Shown here piece by piece: positions 1 through 12,300 of a DNA stretch of 64,000 bases (positions are counted from its first letter, which is position 1; each line of letters starts with the position of its first letter). Source of the stretch: Torreya grandis (Eukaryota; Streptophyta; Pinopsida; Cupressales; Taxaceae). A program made the translations under genes and the position numbers. The stretch is taken from NCBI GenBank assembly GCA_037957365.1, contig JARHVA010000001.1, positions 10,879,001 through 10,943,000 of the forward strand, given 5' to 3'. The notes under the pieces are model-generated. The model was not told the origin of the DNA and did no database searches. It saw only the letters and a list, made by a program, of their open reading frames with translations.

Positions 1-1730
1 TCTCCAATGCCTTGAAATTTAATGCTTCATCAATCATTATCAATGACAACTTCAATATAGGTGGTTGTAGGTGACTGTCTGAAAGGTTTTGACTATGTAG
101 TTTTGTTGGAATTTCTCAATTCCATTTTGACACCTAAAGTGTTCAACCTCATTAAGGGGTATTTATCACTAATTTCAAGTCCATTAGCCTTTTCAAGACA
201 TCTAAAACTTCTGCCTTCATTATCCATACTCACAGTCTTGTAGGTGTGTCTTATTAGGCTTGTTAGCTCAACATCAACTTTACTTGACTTCAAAATCTTT
301 GGAAATACTCATTTTTTTAGAATCCTTTTCAAACTAAATCCATCACCATGATTCATGACTAGATAACCTTCATTAAACATTGATAACATTCGATTTCTAT
401 TGAAGTTGTAGACCTATAAGTCTGCAACCCTGTATTTTGAAAGGTAAAAAGTGCAAGTATGGTTTGTTAGGGTTCAAAGATCATTGTTTCATTACATCTA
501 CATATTATACCAATAAAACACAACTCTCAAGCTCATTGGAAGTACATATTCAAACCCACTTCAAAACAACTTTTTATGCAAACACACAGAACACAATTTA
601 AGAGGTGAATGAAAGTGTGACCCTTTCTTCAATTGGTATGAAATTATTAGCTAGTTAGAGTTTCATGAAAGGATTATGATTATGGTAAAAAACCATGGAG
701 AATATTTAGATGTATTAGACCATCTGAAGAGCTTTGAAACATTAAAAATTGATAATCACTCACAAACTATGCACAAGAGAAAAGTGCCAAAAGACCATCC
801 ACATGTGCTAACATAGTGAATTGATGTTTATAGTACATATATAGACCTTTGAAAACTCTCTAAAATTGGTTTCATTTAGCTAAAGAGTTCACACTTATTC
901 TGGAGTTACACAAAACTTAGCCTATAGGGATTTGAGTCTTTAAAAGGTAGTCTAGTTCCTTAGAGATTTTTCATAAATCTAAGAAGCTCAATCTAATGAC
1001 CAATGTCAAAAATTAGAAGCCCATATGGGTCCTAAAATTTATCTAAAATATTATCCCCCAACTGTACCTATATGTCTTATACCATGTAGTTGAAAATGGC
1101 CTTCAAGAGTTTGTGAATGGAGCGATGGAGGAGAGAGATTTATATAAAATTTAGGATTTATACTTCTTCCCATGCTTGTTTCTGACATATTAAAGCTCAA
1201 AGGACATTCTAAAACTCTTTTCACCTACAAGTGAGTTCAAAAAGTCCGTACAAGTCTCCTAACTCCTCTGGCATTGAAACTCAATATTCTAACCTTTGTC
1301 TAATTTTATGATAGGTGTGGCAGTTTTATAACTTATCTAAGGTCCTTAGAAGGTGTGTGGTATGGATTTTTCACTTAGATAACTTTGAAACACATTGGAT
1401 TTAGTCAAACATATCTTTTTCCTTTATTTTCACTACCATTAAGTTTACAAATGAACTTTAAACATTCTAAAACATTATAAAATGTTATGACAAAGTGGTT
1501 AAGATATAAAATGACCTTGAGAGACATCTAACAACCTATGACACCAATTGACCAAGCCTTATCCCTTTATGACATGTATAGACCACTATATTACCAAAAC
1601 AAGACATTACCTTATCTTCTCCAAACTAACCTTAAACAATGCTAATAAGGTTTAATGAAGACTTTTAGGGACCATATAATGCATGAAAAGACCACATACA
1701 ACTCTATGAAAGTTTAAATTAATATGGGGT
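1..1730. other. AT-rich stretch with no recognised gene
   Basis: No frame here shows a protein family I recognise. The only frames above 60 codons (61-243 on plus, 93-293 on minus) overlap each other and match nothing. The stretch lies downstream, in the minus-strand sense, of the gypsy gag-protease region, so it may be that element's 3' untranslated region or LTR, but no second copy is in the window to prove it. Confidence 0.4.
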
Positions 1731-2180
1731 GACCAATTTTGACTTGAGGTCAAAATTTGGTCAATAGTAACACAATGTAAAGTATAAGTGGGTAGTAAAA
1801 CACATGCATGGTATATATATATGAACATCGTAGAAAGGTTATGGATAGATACAACCTGTTGAAGTGTTCACAAAGAATGAAGAGGTGCCCCTAGCTTAGT
1901 AAGGCTGAAAGGTAAAAAATATGCTCGACATTAAATAGCCATATAATAATGTCTTGTATTATACTCACATACCTCGTAAAAATCAATATGTTTATGAAAA
2001 TTGAAATGTGCTATCTACTTAGCATGGTATAAATAACACGTGGAAAGAAGTAGATTAGCAACATAAGAAATTGTTTGGATGTCCTGATTTGGAATTTTTT
2101 GAAAATATTTATTCTTTTTTTGGTGTGTTTTTGAGATATTCCATTTTTTTTATTTTTTGAAAGATTGAAATTAAATAGAT
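1731..2180 (-). repeat. Dispersed non-coding repeat shared with 56,736-57,110
   Basis: Blocks such as 'gaggtgcccc' followed by a 'ctcacatacc..gtaaaa' block and 'gctatctact' recur in the same order at about 56,820-57,000, and both copies end in T-rich runs. Both lie just downstream, on the minus strand, of a gypsy post-protease linker containing a TPY..(G)(Y/F) motif. The likely explanation is a shared 3' region of related Ty3/gypsy elements. The similarity is patchy, so the limits are approximate. Confidence 0.4.
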
Positions 2181-4590
2181 TTGAAAAGTGATAATAATCA
2201 AGGCTTCAAAAATATAAGAAATGGGAGGGATTCAAACAATACATAGTAAAGTACCAAAACATAGTGTGTCAAGAAGGAAGGCAAGCAATATACCTCAAAT
2301 GTATGTGTAAAAGAGTCATAGCAATGTAGCACAAATGATTGATATAGCTAAGAATCCACATTCACCCCAATGGGCAAGGGGCTATGTGTGTTCATGAGTT
2401 TGTAAAAGTAGAAATATGTGATCATGTAAGTGTGATGGTAGCCATAACATGATGGATATACCATAATAAGCAAGTGGGATGCCATAAATAAAGTGTACTG
2501 AAAGCATTGTAATATATTTGTTTTGGTTTGTTTGAATCAATTTTAAAATCAAGAGGGAAAGTGCATAAAGTAAAAATAAATCCAAGGGCTAGAATAAAAA
2601 TTGAAATTTAGGATAGAAGAATTAGCAACAAAGTAAAATCAAAGAATATATGTACAAATGGATATATGTAAAGAATTTGACCAATTATGTTTGTAATAGG
2701 ATGCATGTATGCATAACCTATGGTGCGATATGGAGTGACTTCTTGTGGAGAGTTAGTGACAACTATAAATACCTCTGAATCTAAATAGGAATCATATACT
2801 TTAATGTAACTATCCAAATCACTACTCATATACCAATGTAAACCTTTATTATCATGCGTAATAGGTTAAGATGTAACTACTTGTACCAGGGGTGAAATAT
2901 TTTGAATAACTTATGGTGCCTTAGGAGATAAATACCTCTTTTTGTGTGCCACTTTCTCCTTTGGAGAGTGGACCATGATATTTTGAAAAGTGATAATAAT
3001 CAAGGCTTCAAAAATATAAGAAATGGGAGGGATTCAAACAATACATAGTAAAGTACCAAAACATAGTGTGGCAAGAAGGAAGGCAAGCAATATACCTCAA
3101 ATGTATGTGTAAAAGAGTCATAGCAATGTAGTACAAATGATTGATATAGCTAAGAATCTACATTCACCCCAATGGGCAAGGGGCTATGTGTGTTCATGAG
3201 TTTGTAAAAGTAGAAATATGTGATCATGTAAGTGTGATGGTAGCCATAACATGATGGATATACCATAATAAGCAAGTGGAATGCCATAAATAAAGTGTAT
3301 TGAAAGCATTGTAATATATTTGTTTTGGTTTGTTTGAATCAATTTTAAAATCAAGAGGGAAAGTGCATAAAGTAAAAATAAATCCAAGGGCTAGAATAAA
3401 ACTTGAAATTTAGGATAGAAGAATTAGCAACAAAGTAAAATCAAAGAATATATGTACAAATGGATATATGTAAAGAATTTGACCAATTATGTTTGTAATA
3501 GGATGCATGTATGCATAACCTATGGTGCGATATGGAGTGACTTCTTGTGGAGAGTTAGTGACAACTATAGATACCTCTGAATTTAAATAGGAATCATATA
3601 CTTTAATGTAACTATCCAAATCACTACTCATATACCAATGTAAACCTTTATCATCATGCGTAATAGGTTAAGATGTAACTACTTGTACCAGGGGTGAAAT
3701 ATTTTGAATAACTTATGGTGCCTTAGGAGATAAATACCTCTTTTTGTGTGCCACTTTCTCCTTTGGAGAATGGACCATGATCTTTTGAAAAGTGATAATA
3801 ATCAAGGCTTCAAAAATATAAGAAATGGGAGGGATTCAAACAATACATAGTAAAGTACCAAAACATAGTGTGGCAAGAAGGAAGGCAAGCAATATACCTC
3901 AGATGTATGTGTAAAAGAGTCATAGCAATGTAGCACAAATGATTGATATAGCAAAGAATCTACATTCACCCCAATGGGCAAGGGGATATGTGTGTTCATG
4001 AATTTGTAAAAGTAGAAATATGTGATCATGTAAGTGTGATGGTGTCCATAACATGATGGATATACCATAATAAGCAAGTGGAATGCCATAAATAAAGTGT
4101 ATTGAAAGCATTGTAATATATTTGTTTTGGTTTGTTTGAATCAATTTTAAAATCAAGAGGGAAAGTGCATAAAGTAAAAATAAATCCAAGGGCTAGAATA
4201 AAACTTGGAATATAGGATAGAAGAATTAGCAACAAAGTAAAATCAAAGAATATATGTACAAATGGATATGTGTAAAGAATTTGACCAATTATGTTTGTAA
4301 TAGGATGCATGTATGCATAACCTGTGGTGCAATATGGAGTGACTTCTTGTGGAGAGTTAGTGACAACTATAGATACCTCTAAATCTAAATAGGAATCATA
4401 TACTTTAATGTAACTATCCAAATCACTACTCATATACCAATGTAAACCTTTATCATCATGCATAATAGGTTAAGATGTAACTACTTGTACCAGGGGTGAA
4501 ATATTTTGAATAACTTATGGTGCCTTAGGAGACAAATACCTCTTTTTGTGTGCCACTTTCTCCTTTGGAGAATGGACCATGATCTTTTGA
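2181..4590. repeat. Tandem array, three copies of an 802-bp unit
   Basis: The unit starting 'ttgaaaagtgataataatca' begins at 2181, 2983 and 3785, so the period is exactly 802 bp twice, and the third copy closes at about 4590. Copies differ only by scattered substitutions. On the minus strand the upstream half of each unit continues the reading frame of the gypsy post-protease linker (motifs SPKEKVAHKKRYLSP, SYIKVYDSY and NSPQEVTPY). The downstream half is AT-rich and looks non-coding. The 67-, 73- and 145-residue frames seen in the copies are pieces of this unit. The array sits inside or at the end of the gypsy element and probably arose by unequal recombination or template switching. Confidence 0.93.
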
Positions 4591-6564
4591 ACTAATTGAT
4601 TATGCTCATGTGTAATTATATCATGCTCATAAATAGATAGATAAACTGATTCTATAATATGCTCATGTGTAACTAGATCATTATCATAAATGGATGGAGA
4701 AATTGATTTTGTAATATACTTTTGAATACTTTTGTAGGCTATTTCATTACCATGTTATTCAATGTATGTGCCACCCAAATGTTTTGGAGGAGGGGTAAAT
4801 ATCATTTGTTCCAAAAGATATTCATATTAGATTCTTGGAAATTTGACCACCTGATTACCATGAATATATTTGAGAAAATTATAAATTGTAGAAGGTATTT
4901 ATCTAAGCTTTTGTATCCAAGGGCCTCCTACAAGAATATCAAATATCTATGCACTTAGTAAAACTAATAACAAGGTGGGTACTATGAGAGGTCCCACTTG
5001 TAAAGGTAATACTATATGCCCAAGAGTATCATGTTATGAGCATAAATTGATTTGAAAAATCTAGAAGTATCTTATTAATTTTGATCTGTATAACCAAGAG
5101 ATTATATGAGTGTTATGGTGCATGCATTTTAGCTTGATCCATTATCTATCATAACACTATGTATGGATTATTTTTAACATATACTCGAATAAAGAGAGCA
5201 TGTCTATCTGAATCATCATCAACAACTTTACTATCATCAAATTTAATGATATGAAATGATGCTTGGTTATTTTTAATTATACAAATGATGATATCAAGCG
5301 GATTCCCATATGTAGGAGGAGGTTGAGTATTATATTAATAATGTATTTCAGAGTTAGGCTTTTTATATTTTTTTTCATATTTGGAAAAGGATCTTTGAAC
5401 ATTTTTATCTTTGAATTATCATTTGATAATGGCTTGGCCTCTTTAGTAGGTGTGTGAATATCAATAATATTCTCATCAATGAGATATTGAATATTGTGCT
5501 TGATCTTGAAATATTTGATTGAAGAATGTCTAATACATTGATGGTAGTCGCAATATGCATTGCTATCAGAACTTTAAGATTATGGTTTAGACATGTCTAA
5601 TTTTAATGGTGGAGGGAGACATATAAGATTTAATTCATGTAGAATTTGTAGAAATATATGAGAATGTGATGGTAATTTGGATAATTTCCTCCTTGATGGA
5701 GTTTGTAATTGAAGTTGTTGTGTTATTTATGAGATAACATTAACTATAATCTTTGCTCCATTCTTGATTTAATTAAATTTTCTCTTATAATTTGGATTGA
5801 TTTGAAAGTTACCTTTTAAAGTAGAAGGAAAACTTGGATTATATTTAAAATTATTCAAAGTAAGCAACAATTTCACCTCATGCTCTTTAAATATATGACA
5901 AAGTTCATCAAAACTATGAACTTCTCAAACATAATTGACTCTTGGAGTGGAGATAATGAATTTTTAGTGAAGATATGTTGGATTTAATTATCTATCATTT
6001 GATTCGTCATTTTGGATAGCATAACCTTGTATCTTATAACATATTCATATATTATTTCATTAGACCCTTGTTTAAGCTTTTCAATTTGAGCATATGATAG
6101 CTTTTCACCAATGTTGATAGAAAAGTGTGCTAAAATTGGATTTTACAATATATCAAAATCCTTTACTGATTGAAGATGATGATCATAAAACCATCTAAGG
6201 GCATATTATTTGAGACTTATTAACAAGATAAATTTAAAAAAAAAATCATTATTTTCAGACAAGTTGCATGGAATGCACACAAATGTTGTTTAGGATCACC
6301 TTTACCTTCATATAAAGGAAGCTTAGGAGCCACAAAGCCAACTGGTAATGAATAAGATTCAATTTTAGGTATTAAAGGGTTATGCAATAAGGAACATGAA
6401 TCCAAGGAGGGGATATTATATGAAAGAGGTTGTTCAAGTTGGGATAGCTTAGCTTGTAAGGTAATAACTTTATGTTCAAGACTGGTATTTATAGAGATTA
6501 ATGGAGGAGTATAAGTGGGTTGATTAGGCATAGGCATAGATAATTGTTTGAGACATCTAGGCAT
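4215..6564 (-). pseudogene. Ty3/gypsy gag-protease-linker remnant, copy 1
   Basis: Read on minus, this starts with a Gag N-terminal part (6564-6220) carrying the plant gypsy signature FVAPKLPLYEGKGDPKQHL, where the family usually has 'lYDGkgDP..HL'. It continues through a decayed Gag zinc-finger region (YCDYHQCIRH near 5,560) to a retropepsin. The catalytic stretch near 5,150 reads IDNGSS followed by a TAG, so the catalytic Asp and Gly are retained. The C-terminal fold reads ILVGGPWIQKLR then IPSTIYNLLKY, like the usual LLGRPWIH..VPSTYH. After the protease a linker runs into the 802-bp array. Frameshifts and TAG/TAA stops make it inactive. No RT or integrase follows within the window. Family-level assignment is solid; the clade (Tat/Ogre-like) is a guess. 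Confidence 0.75.
4601..4714 (-). repeat. Two tandem copies of a 57-bp in-frame unit
   Basis: A 57-bp unit starting 'tatgctcatgtgtaa' begins at 4601 and again at 4658. The period equals 19 codons, and the minus-strand linker frame stays open through both copies, giving YEHDIITHEH and YDNDLVTHEH. It lies immediately upstream, in the coding sense, of the 802-bp array. Confidence 0.75.
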
Positions 6565-7667
6565 TGTTGAAGGTACTAGTCTAATATTTTACATCCAAGG
6601 GTGTAATAATAGAATATCAAATACCCATGTACTTGGTATAACTAATAATGGATGGGGCACTATGAAATGTCCTAATTGTAAAGGTAGTAATATATGTTGA
6701 AGAGTATTCTGTGTATAACCATCAAATACTTTGACAAATCTAGAAGTATCTTTTAAATCTTTCTCTATATATCCAAGAGAGTAGAGAAGTGTATTAGTAC
6801 ATGTATTTTTGATTGATTCATTATAAATCATAACATTATGTATGGATTTCTTGTCAACATATGCTTGAATAAAGAGTACATGTCTATTTAAATCAGCTTC
6901 ACTATCATCAAATGTAATCATAGGACATGATGTTTGGTTACTTATAACTATACCCATGATGATATCAATTGTATGCCCATATTTAGAAGGAGGAGGTTGA
7001 GTTTTGTATGCATAATGTACTTCATAATTAGGCTTGTTTTTTGCTTCAATATTTGGAAAATGATCTATGAACATTTTTAGCTTTGAATTTTCATTTGATT
7101 GTGGCTTAGCCTCTTTAGTAGGTGTGCTAATATCAATTATATTATAATCAATAGTTATTGAATATTGTACTTAATATTTAAACATTTATTTATGAAATGT
7201 CCAATACATTGATGGTAGTCACAATATGCAATGCTATCAAAAAAATTAGATTTTGGTTTAAACATGTCTACTTCCAATGGTGCAAGGAGAGAGATGAGAT
7301 TGCATTTAAGTAGATTATGGAACAATACACAATAAGGTGATGGTAACCTTGATAATTGCCTCATTGGTGGAGCTTATAGTTGAAGATTTTGTGTTGGTCA
7401 TGAGATAACATTAACTAATAATCTTAGCTTTTCTCTTTTTTTCATTGGGTTTGCTCTTATAATTTGGCTTGCTTTGAAACTTAACATTTGAATTAGAAGG
7501 AGCATTTGAATTATATTTGATCTTGTTTAAAGTAAGCAATTTGACTGTATGACACAACTCATAAAAATATTTGAACTTATCAAATATAATTGACTCTTGG
7601 AGTGTAGCTAACAAATTTTGGGTTGATATATCAAAGAGTTCATTATAATCTATTTGATTTTTCATTT
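4905..7667 (-). repeat. Direct duplication of the gag-PR segment (4,905-6,013 and 6,575-7,667)
   Basis: The two segments run in parallel for about 1.1 kb at an offset of about 1.66 kb. Examples are 'ataattgactcttggagtg' near 5,930 and 7,587, 'aggaggaggttgag' near 5,315 and 6,990, and 'aatatcaaata' near 4,936 and 6,616. Between them lies only the Gag N-terminal part of copy 1. A partial tandem duplication within one element explains this best. Confidence 0.75.
6589..7665 (-). pseudogene. Ty3/gypsy gag-protease remnant, copy 2
   Basis: Three successive minus-strand pieces (7665-7411, 7364-7155, 7074-6589) give the C-terminal half of Gag, a zinc knuckle and a retropepsin. The knuckle, CDYHQCIGHFINKC at 7,223-7,182, has CX2HX4HX4C spacing, as in plant gypsy Gag proteins reading 'YC.YH...GH.T..C..LK'. 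The protease C-terminal part (VFDGYTQNTL, LPLQLGHFIVPHPLLV, FDILLLHPWM) matches the family pattern 'FDG..R.vlGei.LPl.iGp...LLGRPW'. The active-site stretch reads IYNES where DNGS is expected, so the catalytic Asp and Gly are gone. The Gag N-terminus is missing. It lies directly upstream of copy 1 and is a duplicate of its 3' two-thirds. Confidence 0.75.
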
Positions 7668-7679
7668 TTAATTGTTATT

Positions 7680-8626
7680 TTGATCGGATAATGTTTAATG
7701 GTTATTTAGATTTAATAATTAAATGTAATAAATATTAAACTATTTGAATATGATTTAAATCTATAGAATATGCATAATTTGAATGTATAATAAAATAAAT
7801 TATAGAAATTAAATTGAGCTATAAATAGTAACTTTTAATGAAATATTCAAACTAGCTCAAATCTAACTTGTGTTGACTATGCAAGTAGATCGTTGATGTA
7901 AAACTAACTGGGGGGCATCTAAAGTGTGTCGCACCTAAAATAATAATGTAATACACTATGATAGGGCCACACTAAGGTATATAGGGTCACATTATGGCCT
8001 TGTCTATTTGACTATGGCAACATCTGTGTTGATTATGTGGATGATTTTTCTACTCAGGTGCTTGCACTTATCAAAGGTGGTATGTTGGTTGTCTGTGGGT
8101 GTTTAGTGGTCATGAAAAAGTAATTAAAATTTTTAAAACCCTATTTCCTATCGATAAATGAAATAAACATCAAATGAAAAATGGGAGAATCATACAAGGG
8201 GAATAGTCAAGTTATCCTCATAAAACCCAACATAATTTGAGTGTTACCTACATATATTAGAAGGGCCTCATGCCAATGTAGTTCTCCCTCCTAAAGTGAG
8301 TGAGTGAATTTTGATACTTGCACTATATGGATACAACTAGTATATTGACTTGAATAATTGACAATGAATTCCCTTGACCTAAAATAAAATATATTTAATT
8401 GGCTTATGATTGCTATAATAAATTAGAACTTGAATTGTAAAGAATAGATCTATTTCTTTCAATGTGCAATAGCTTGTATAGATATTACTTTTGCCAAGTT
8501 TTTAGATGATGCCTTGAATGGCCTTGATGTGTTTATATAGTGGTATATTTTAATTATTTTTGTTAACCAACTTTACTAAAAGTGTGGGAGGGATGAAATG
8601 AAGCATCTTGAATTTGAGAAGTAACT
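7680..8626. other. Intergenic, nothing recognised
   Basis: AT-rich sequence between the gypsy Gag copy 2 and the copia target-site duplication. I see no coding frame of a known family. It may hold the 5' leader or LTR of the gypsy element, but no matching second LTR was found in the window. Confidence 0.4.
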
Positions 8627-8631
8627 ATTAG
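8627..8631. repeat. Target-site duplication ATTAG of the copia element
   Basis: ATTAG directly precedes the left LTR and is repeated at 14910-14914 directly after the right LTR. Five base pairs is the usual length for LTR retrotransposon integration. Confidence 0.9.
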
Positions 8632-9185
8632 TGTTATAATTAGCTACAAGATCTAATGAATCTAATATAAAGCATAAATAAGAGATAAAATAGTAATAGT
8701 AATAAATAATAACTGTATATCTAAGATAATAATAGAAATGAATAAATAACTCAAATATGATGAATTACTATGATAATTCAATATTAATTTGATATCAAAT
8801 ACATAAATAGCCATTTTTACATAGAGTAAGACGTGCATGATAAAGATCACAAAACTCACAGAACATGTGTAGTTCAACTGATATTTATCTATAGGAATAG
8901 TGGAGTACAAGTCCACACTAATAAGATAGGTGTCCAACATGTGTAAATGATCAACACAAGTTGACTATTAGTTAAATAATCTTATCCTATCTTACCTTGA
9001 ATAGTGGAGTGGAACTCCACTGTAACAAGATAAGTGTCTAATTTAACTACTAGCTAAGCAAGCTTACCTTATATGATACAAATTATTAATAAACATAATA
9101 AAATAATTAAAATAAGTAATTAGTGCACCAAAATAATAAATAATAAATACAAGTAAATGTAATAAAGCAAATAAATGCACCAACA
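8632..9185 (-). repeat. Copia 3' LTR
   Basis: 554 bp, aligned along its whole length with 14355-14909. On the element strand it starts TGTTGGTGCATTTATT and ends GTAGCTAATTATAACA. It contains a hairpin with an 8-bp stem (AGTGGAGT/ACTCCACT) near 9,003-9,021 that is perfectly kept in the other LTR. Confidence 0.95.
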
Positions 9186-9197
9186 CCCCCCATAAAT
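9186..9197 (-). promoter_or_regulatory. Copia polypurine tract
   Basis: On the minus strand TTTATGGGGGG directly abuts the 3' LTR start (TGTTGG). A G-rich purine run at this spot primes plus-strand DNA synthesis in LTR elements. Confidence 0.8.
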
Positions 9198-9314
9198 GAA
9201 GCTTAGGTAGGGATATGTAGATAAGAGTCCTATCAATGTATAGCCATATTAGGTACTCTGTACAAATAGATGACGAAAGGAGAAAACCCAAAGGAAAAAA
9301 AATATTCCTAAAAA

Positions 9315-12300
9315 TTAAGGTCTAGGAGACCCCCCTAAAGAACTGATGTCCCACACCCCCAAAAGAGATCGAAAGTGAAGATACTTACTCTCAGTAAAAG
9401 ATTTGGTAAAAATTTCTACAATTTGCTCCTCCATAGGACAATATTGAAGAACAATGATCTATGCCTAAATCAAATACCTGATAAAGTGCATATGGATCTC
9501 TATGTGTTTGGTTCTCTGATGATGAATTAAATTCTTTAAGATCTGGATAGTGTTCTAGTTGTTGTAGTAGATGACTGATGGCTTTTGAAATGGAACACCA
9601 AGCTTAGTGAGAATATTCTAAAGCCAAATAGCCTCAGTAGTGGCATTAACACTACCATGATACTTAGCCTCTATCGATGAAAGAGCAATAACATTTTATT
9701 TCTTGCTCTACCAACAAATGGAGCTAGATTTGAAGTGAAAGTTATAACCAAAAGTGGACTTATGATCATCATAATCACCAACCCAATCAAAATCTACGTA
9801 TCCCATTAAGTTTAAACTTGTACCTACTATATAGTGAATCTTGTATTTGATAGTGCCCTAAATGTAGCTCAAAATATGCTTGGTAGATCTCTAATGAAGC
9901 TCATGTGGTGTCTGCATAAAGCATGAAACCATGCCAACTGTATATGAAATGTCAAGTCATGTATGAGGTAGATAGATGAGGCTGCCTACAAGCTAGCAAT
10001 ATAATGTGGCATTAACCAAGGGAGTGGAACAATGAACCTCAAGTTTAACTCTAGATAAGAAAGGAGTTAGTGTAGGCCTACAATCACCCATGTGAAATTG
10101 AGCTAACAAGTCCATGGCATATTTGGGATATGAAAGTGTAATCCCTAAAGAAGACCATGCTATCTGAATCCCAAGAAAATAATGCAATAATCCCATGTTT
10201 GTCATAGTAAACCTTTCATGAAGTGTGGTCTTAACACTATTGATAATGCATGTTGTGCTCCCTATAATAATGAGATTGTCAACATAGAGTGCCAAGTACA
10301 ATAGTGAATCCTACTATCATATAATGTAGACATTCAAATTTGAGTGACATCTCGAGAACCCAATGGAGAGAAGAAATGTGTCCATCTTAGAATACCAAGC
10401 CCTAGGGGCTTGTTTTAGACCATATAGAGACTTTTTCAAGTATATCAGTGAAAAATCCTAAATAAACCCCTGTGGCTACTCCATATAAATCTCTTAATGA
10501 AAATCCTCTTGAAGAAATGCACTCTTCACATCCATCTGATGTACAACCCAACCATGAGCTGCACTAATAGCTAGTATCAAGTGAATAGAATTCATCTTAG
10601 CAATAGGCACAAAGGTTTTTGTATAGTTAATGCCTTCTACTTGGGAAAAACATTTAGCCACTAAGCATGTTTTATACTTATCGATATTTCCATCCATTGT
10701 AAACTTAGTCTGATATATCCACCTACATCATACTAATTTTATTCTCTTAGGAAGAAGAACAAGATTCTAAGTGTTATTCCGAATGAATGAGTCATAATCT
10801 TCTTCCATCATTGAATCCCACTCAATTGTCACTATGGCTTCTTGAAAATATTGTGGATCAAAAGCTATGACAATGTAGGAATGTGGAAGATCACGTTGTG
10901 ATCATGTTCTCCTTCTATGTAATGGATCCCTAACAAAAGGGTCTACATTTGCCAAAGTCTATCTAGCCCACAAAGGCATCAATGGGTGAGGATCTGGAGG
11001 AGGAAGAGGATGAAGAACATGACCTGCTAAACCCTATTGGGGGGTATTACCTCATCATCCCTATGAGTAGATGAAACAGGAGTATCATTATTATTACTAT
11101 CTGATTCTTCTAAGGAAGAAGAATGAGAAATGTTAGAAGACAAGTCTGAAGGACTTTCTTCAAAGTAAACATTTCTCACTATAATAAGCTCATGTGAATC
11201 TGGATCAATGAGTTGATATCCCTTAACACCATCAGGATATCCCATACATATGGAAGTTTGGCTTTGTTATTCTAAAGCATGACATTTGTCTAAAGGTATG
11301 TGAGCCCATGCTGGATTACTAAAGACTCTGAAATGATGCACATTTAGCTTCCTATTACACCAAGCTTCTAGAGGTGTTATCCCCTTTAAATCTTTGTGAG
11401 GAACTCTATTCTATATATATAGAACATAATTAATCACTTCCAACTAGTACTCAGGTACTAATGATTTTGCATGAATCATACAACTTGCCATCTCTTTTAA
11501 GAATCTATTCTTCCTCTCTGCTACACTATTCTGTTGAGGTGTGTATGCAACTAAATATTGAAGATCAATTCCTTCAAGAGCACATAATTGTTCAAATTTT
11601 TTATTTACATATTCCCTCCCATTATCTATTCAAAGAATCTTGACATACTTCCCATATTGTTTCTTTGTTAAAGCTTTGAACTATAGAAATCTATCAAATA
11701 CTTCTCTCTTGAGTTTCAAAAAACAAACCCAAGGATATCTAGAAGCGTCATCAATAAATGTGAGAACATAACAGGTTTTACTAAAATAAAAAGTAGGTAA
11801 TGGACCTGATAAATCAATATGAACAATTTCAAGGACTTGAGTAGCCCTTCAAGCCTTCCCTTTATTAAAATTATCCTCTAGATGTTTGCCTAAGGCACAA
11901 CCATGACATACACCCCCTAAAAACTAAATCTGTGGAAGTCCTGTAACCATCTCCTATTGACTAAGCTACTATAAATAGTAGTAGTTTAGATGACTGAACT
12001 GCTCATGCCATAACTTGCTCATTGAATAAGTGTGTGAGAGCAAAGTTGTAGAGGAAGACTAAGGCACAAAGTGGGAGAATGAATAAAGCCACGTATTATT
12101 GTTGACTTTTCCCACTGCAACTAAGCCATTATCCTCCATTTTTTTTATTGATACATAATTGAGTGTGAAATCAACTTTCCTACTAGGATCAAAGTGAATG
12201 ATTTAGTAGACAGAAAGAAGGTTAGTTGATAACTCTGGCACACAGAGGACATCCTCAAATACACCACTATCAACATCAACTGTACCTTTTCCCATAACAT

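Noticed and set aside
2382..4463. Repeated 67-, 73-, 89-, 95- and 145-codon minus-strand frames, looking like a small gene family
   Set aside because: They are the same pieces of the 802-bp unit seen three times in two frames. Only the part continuing the gypsy linker has coding support; the hydrophobic tails do not.
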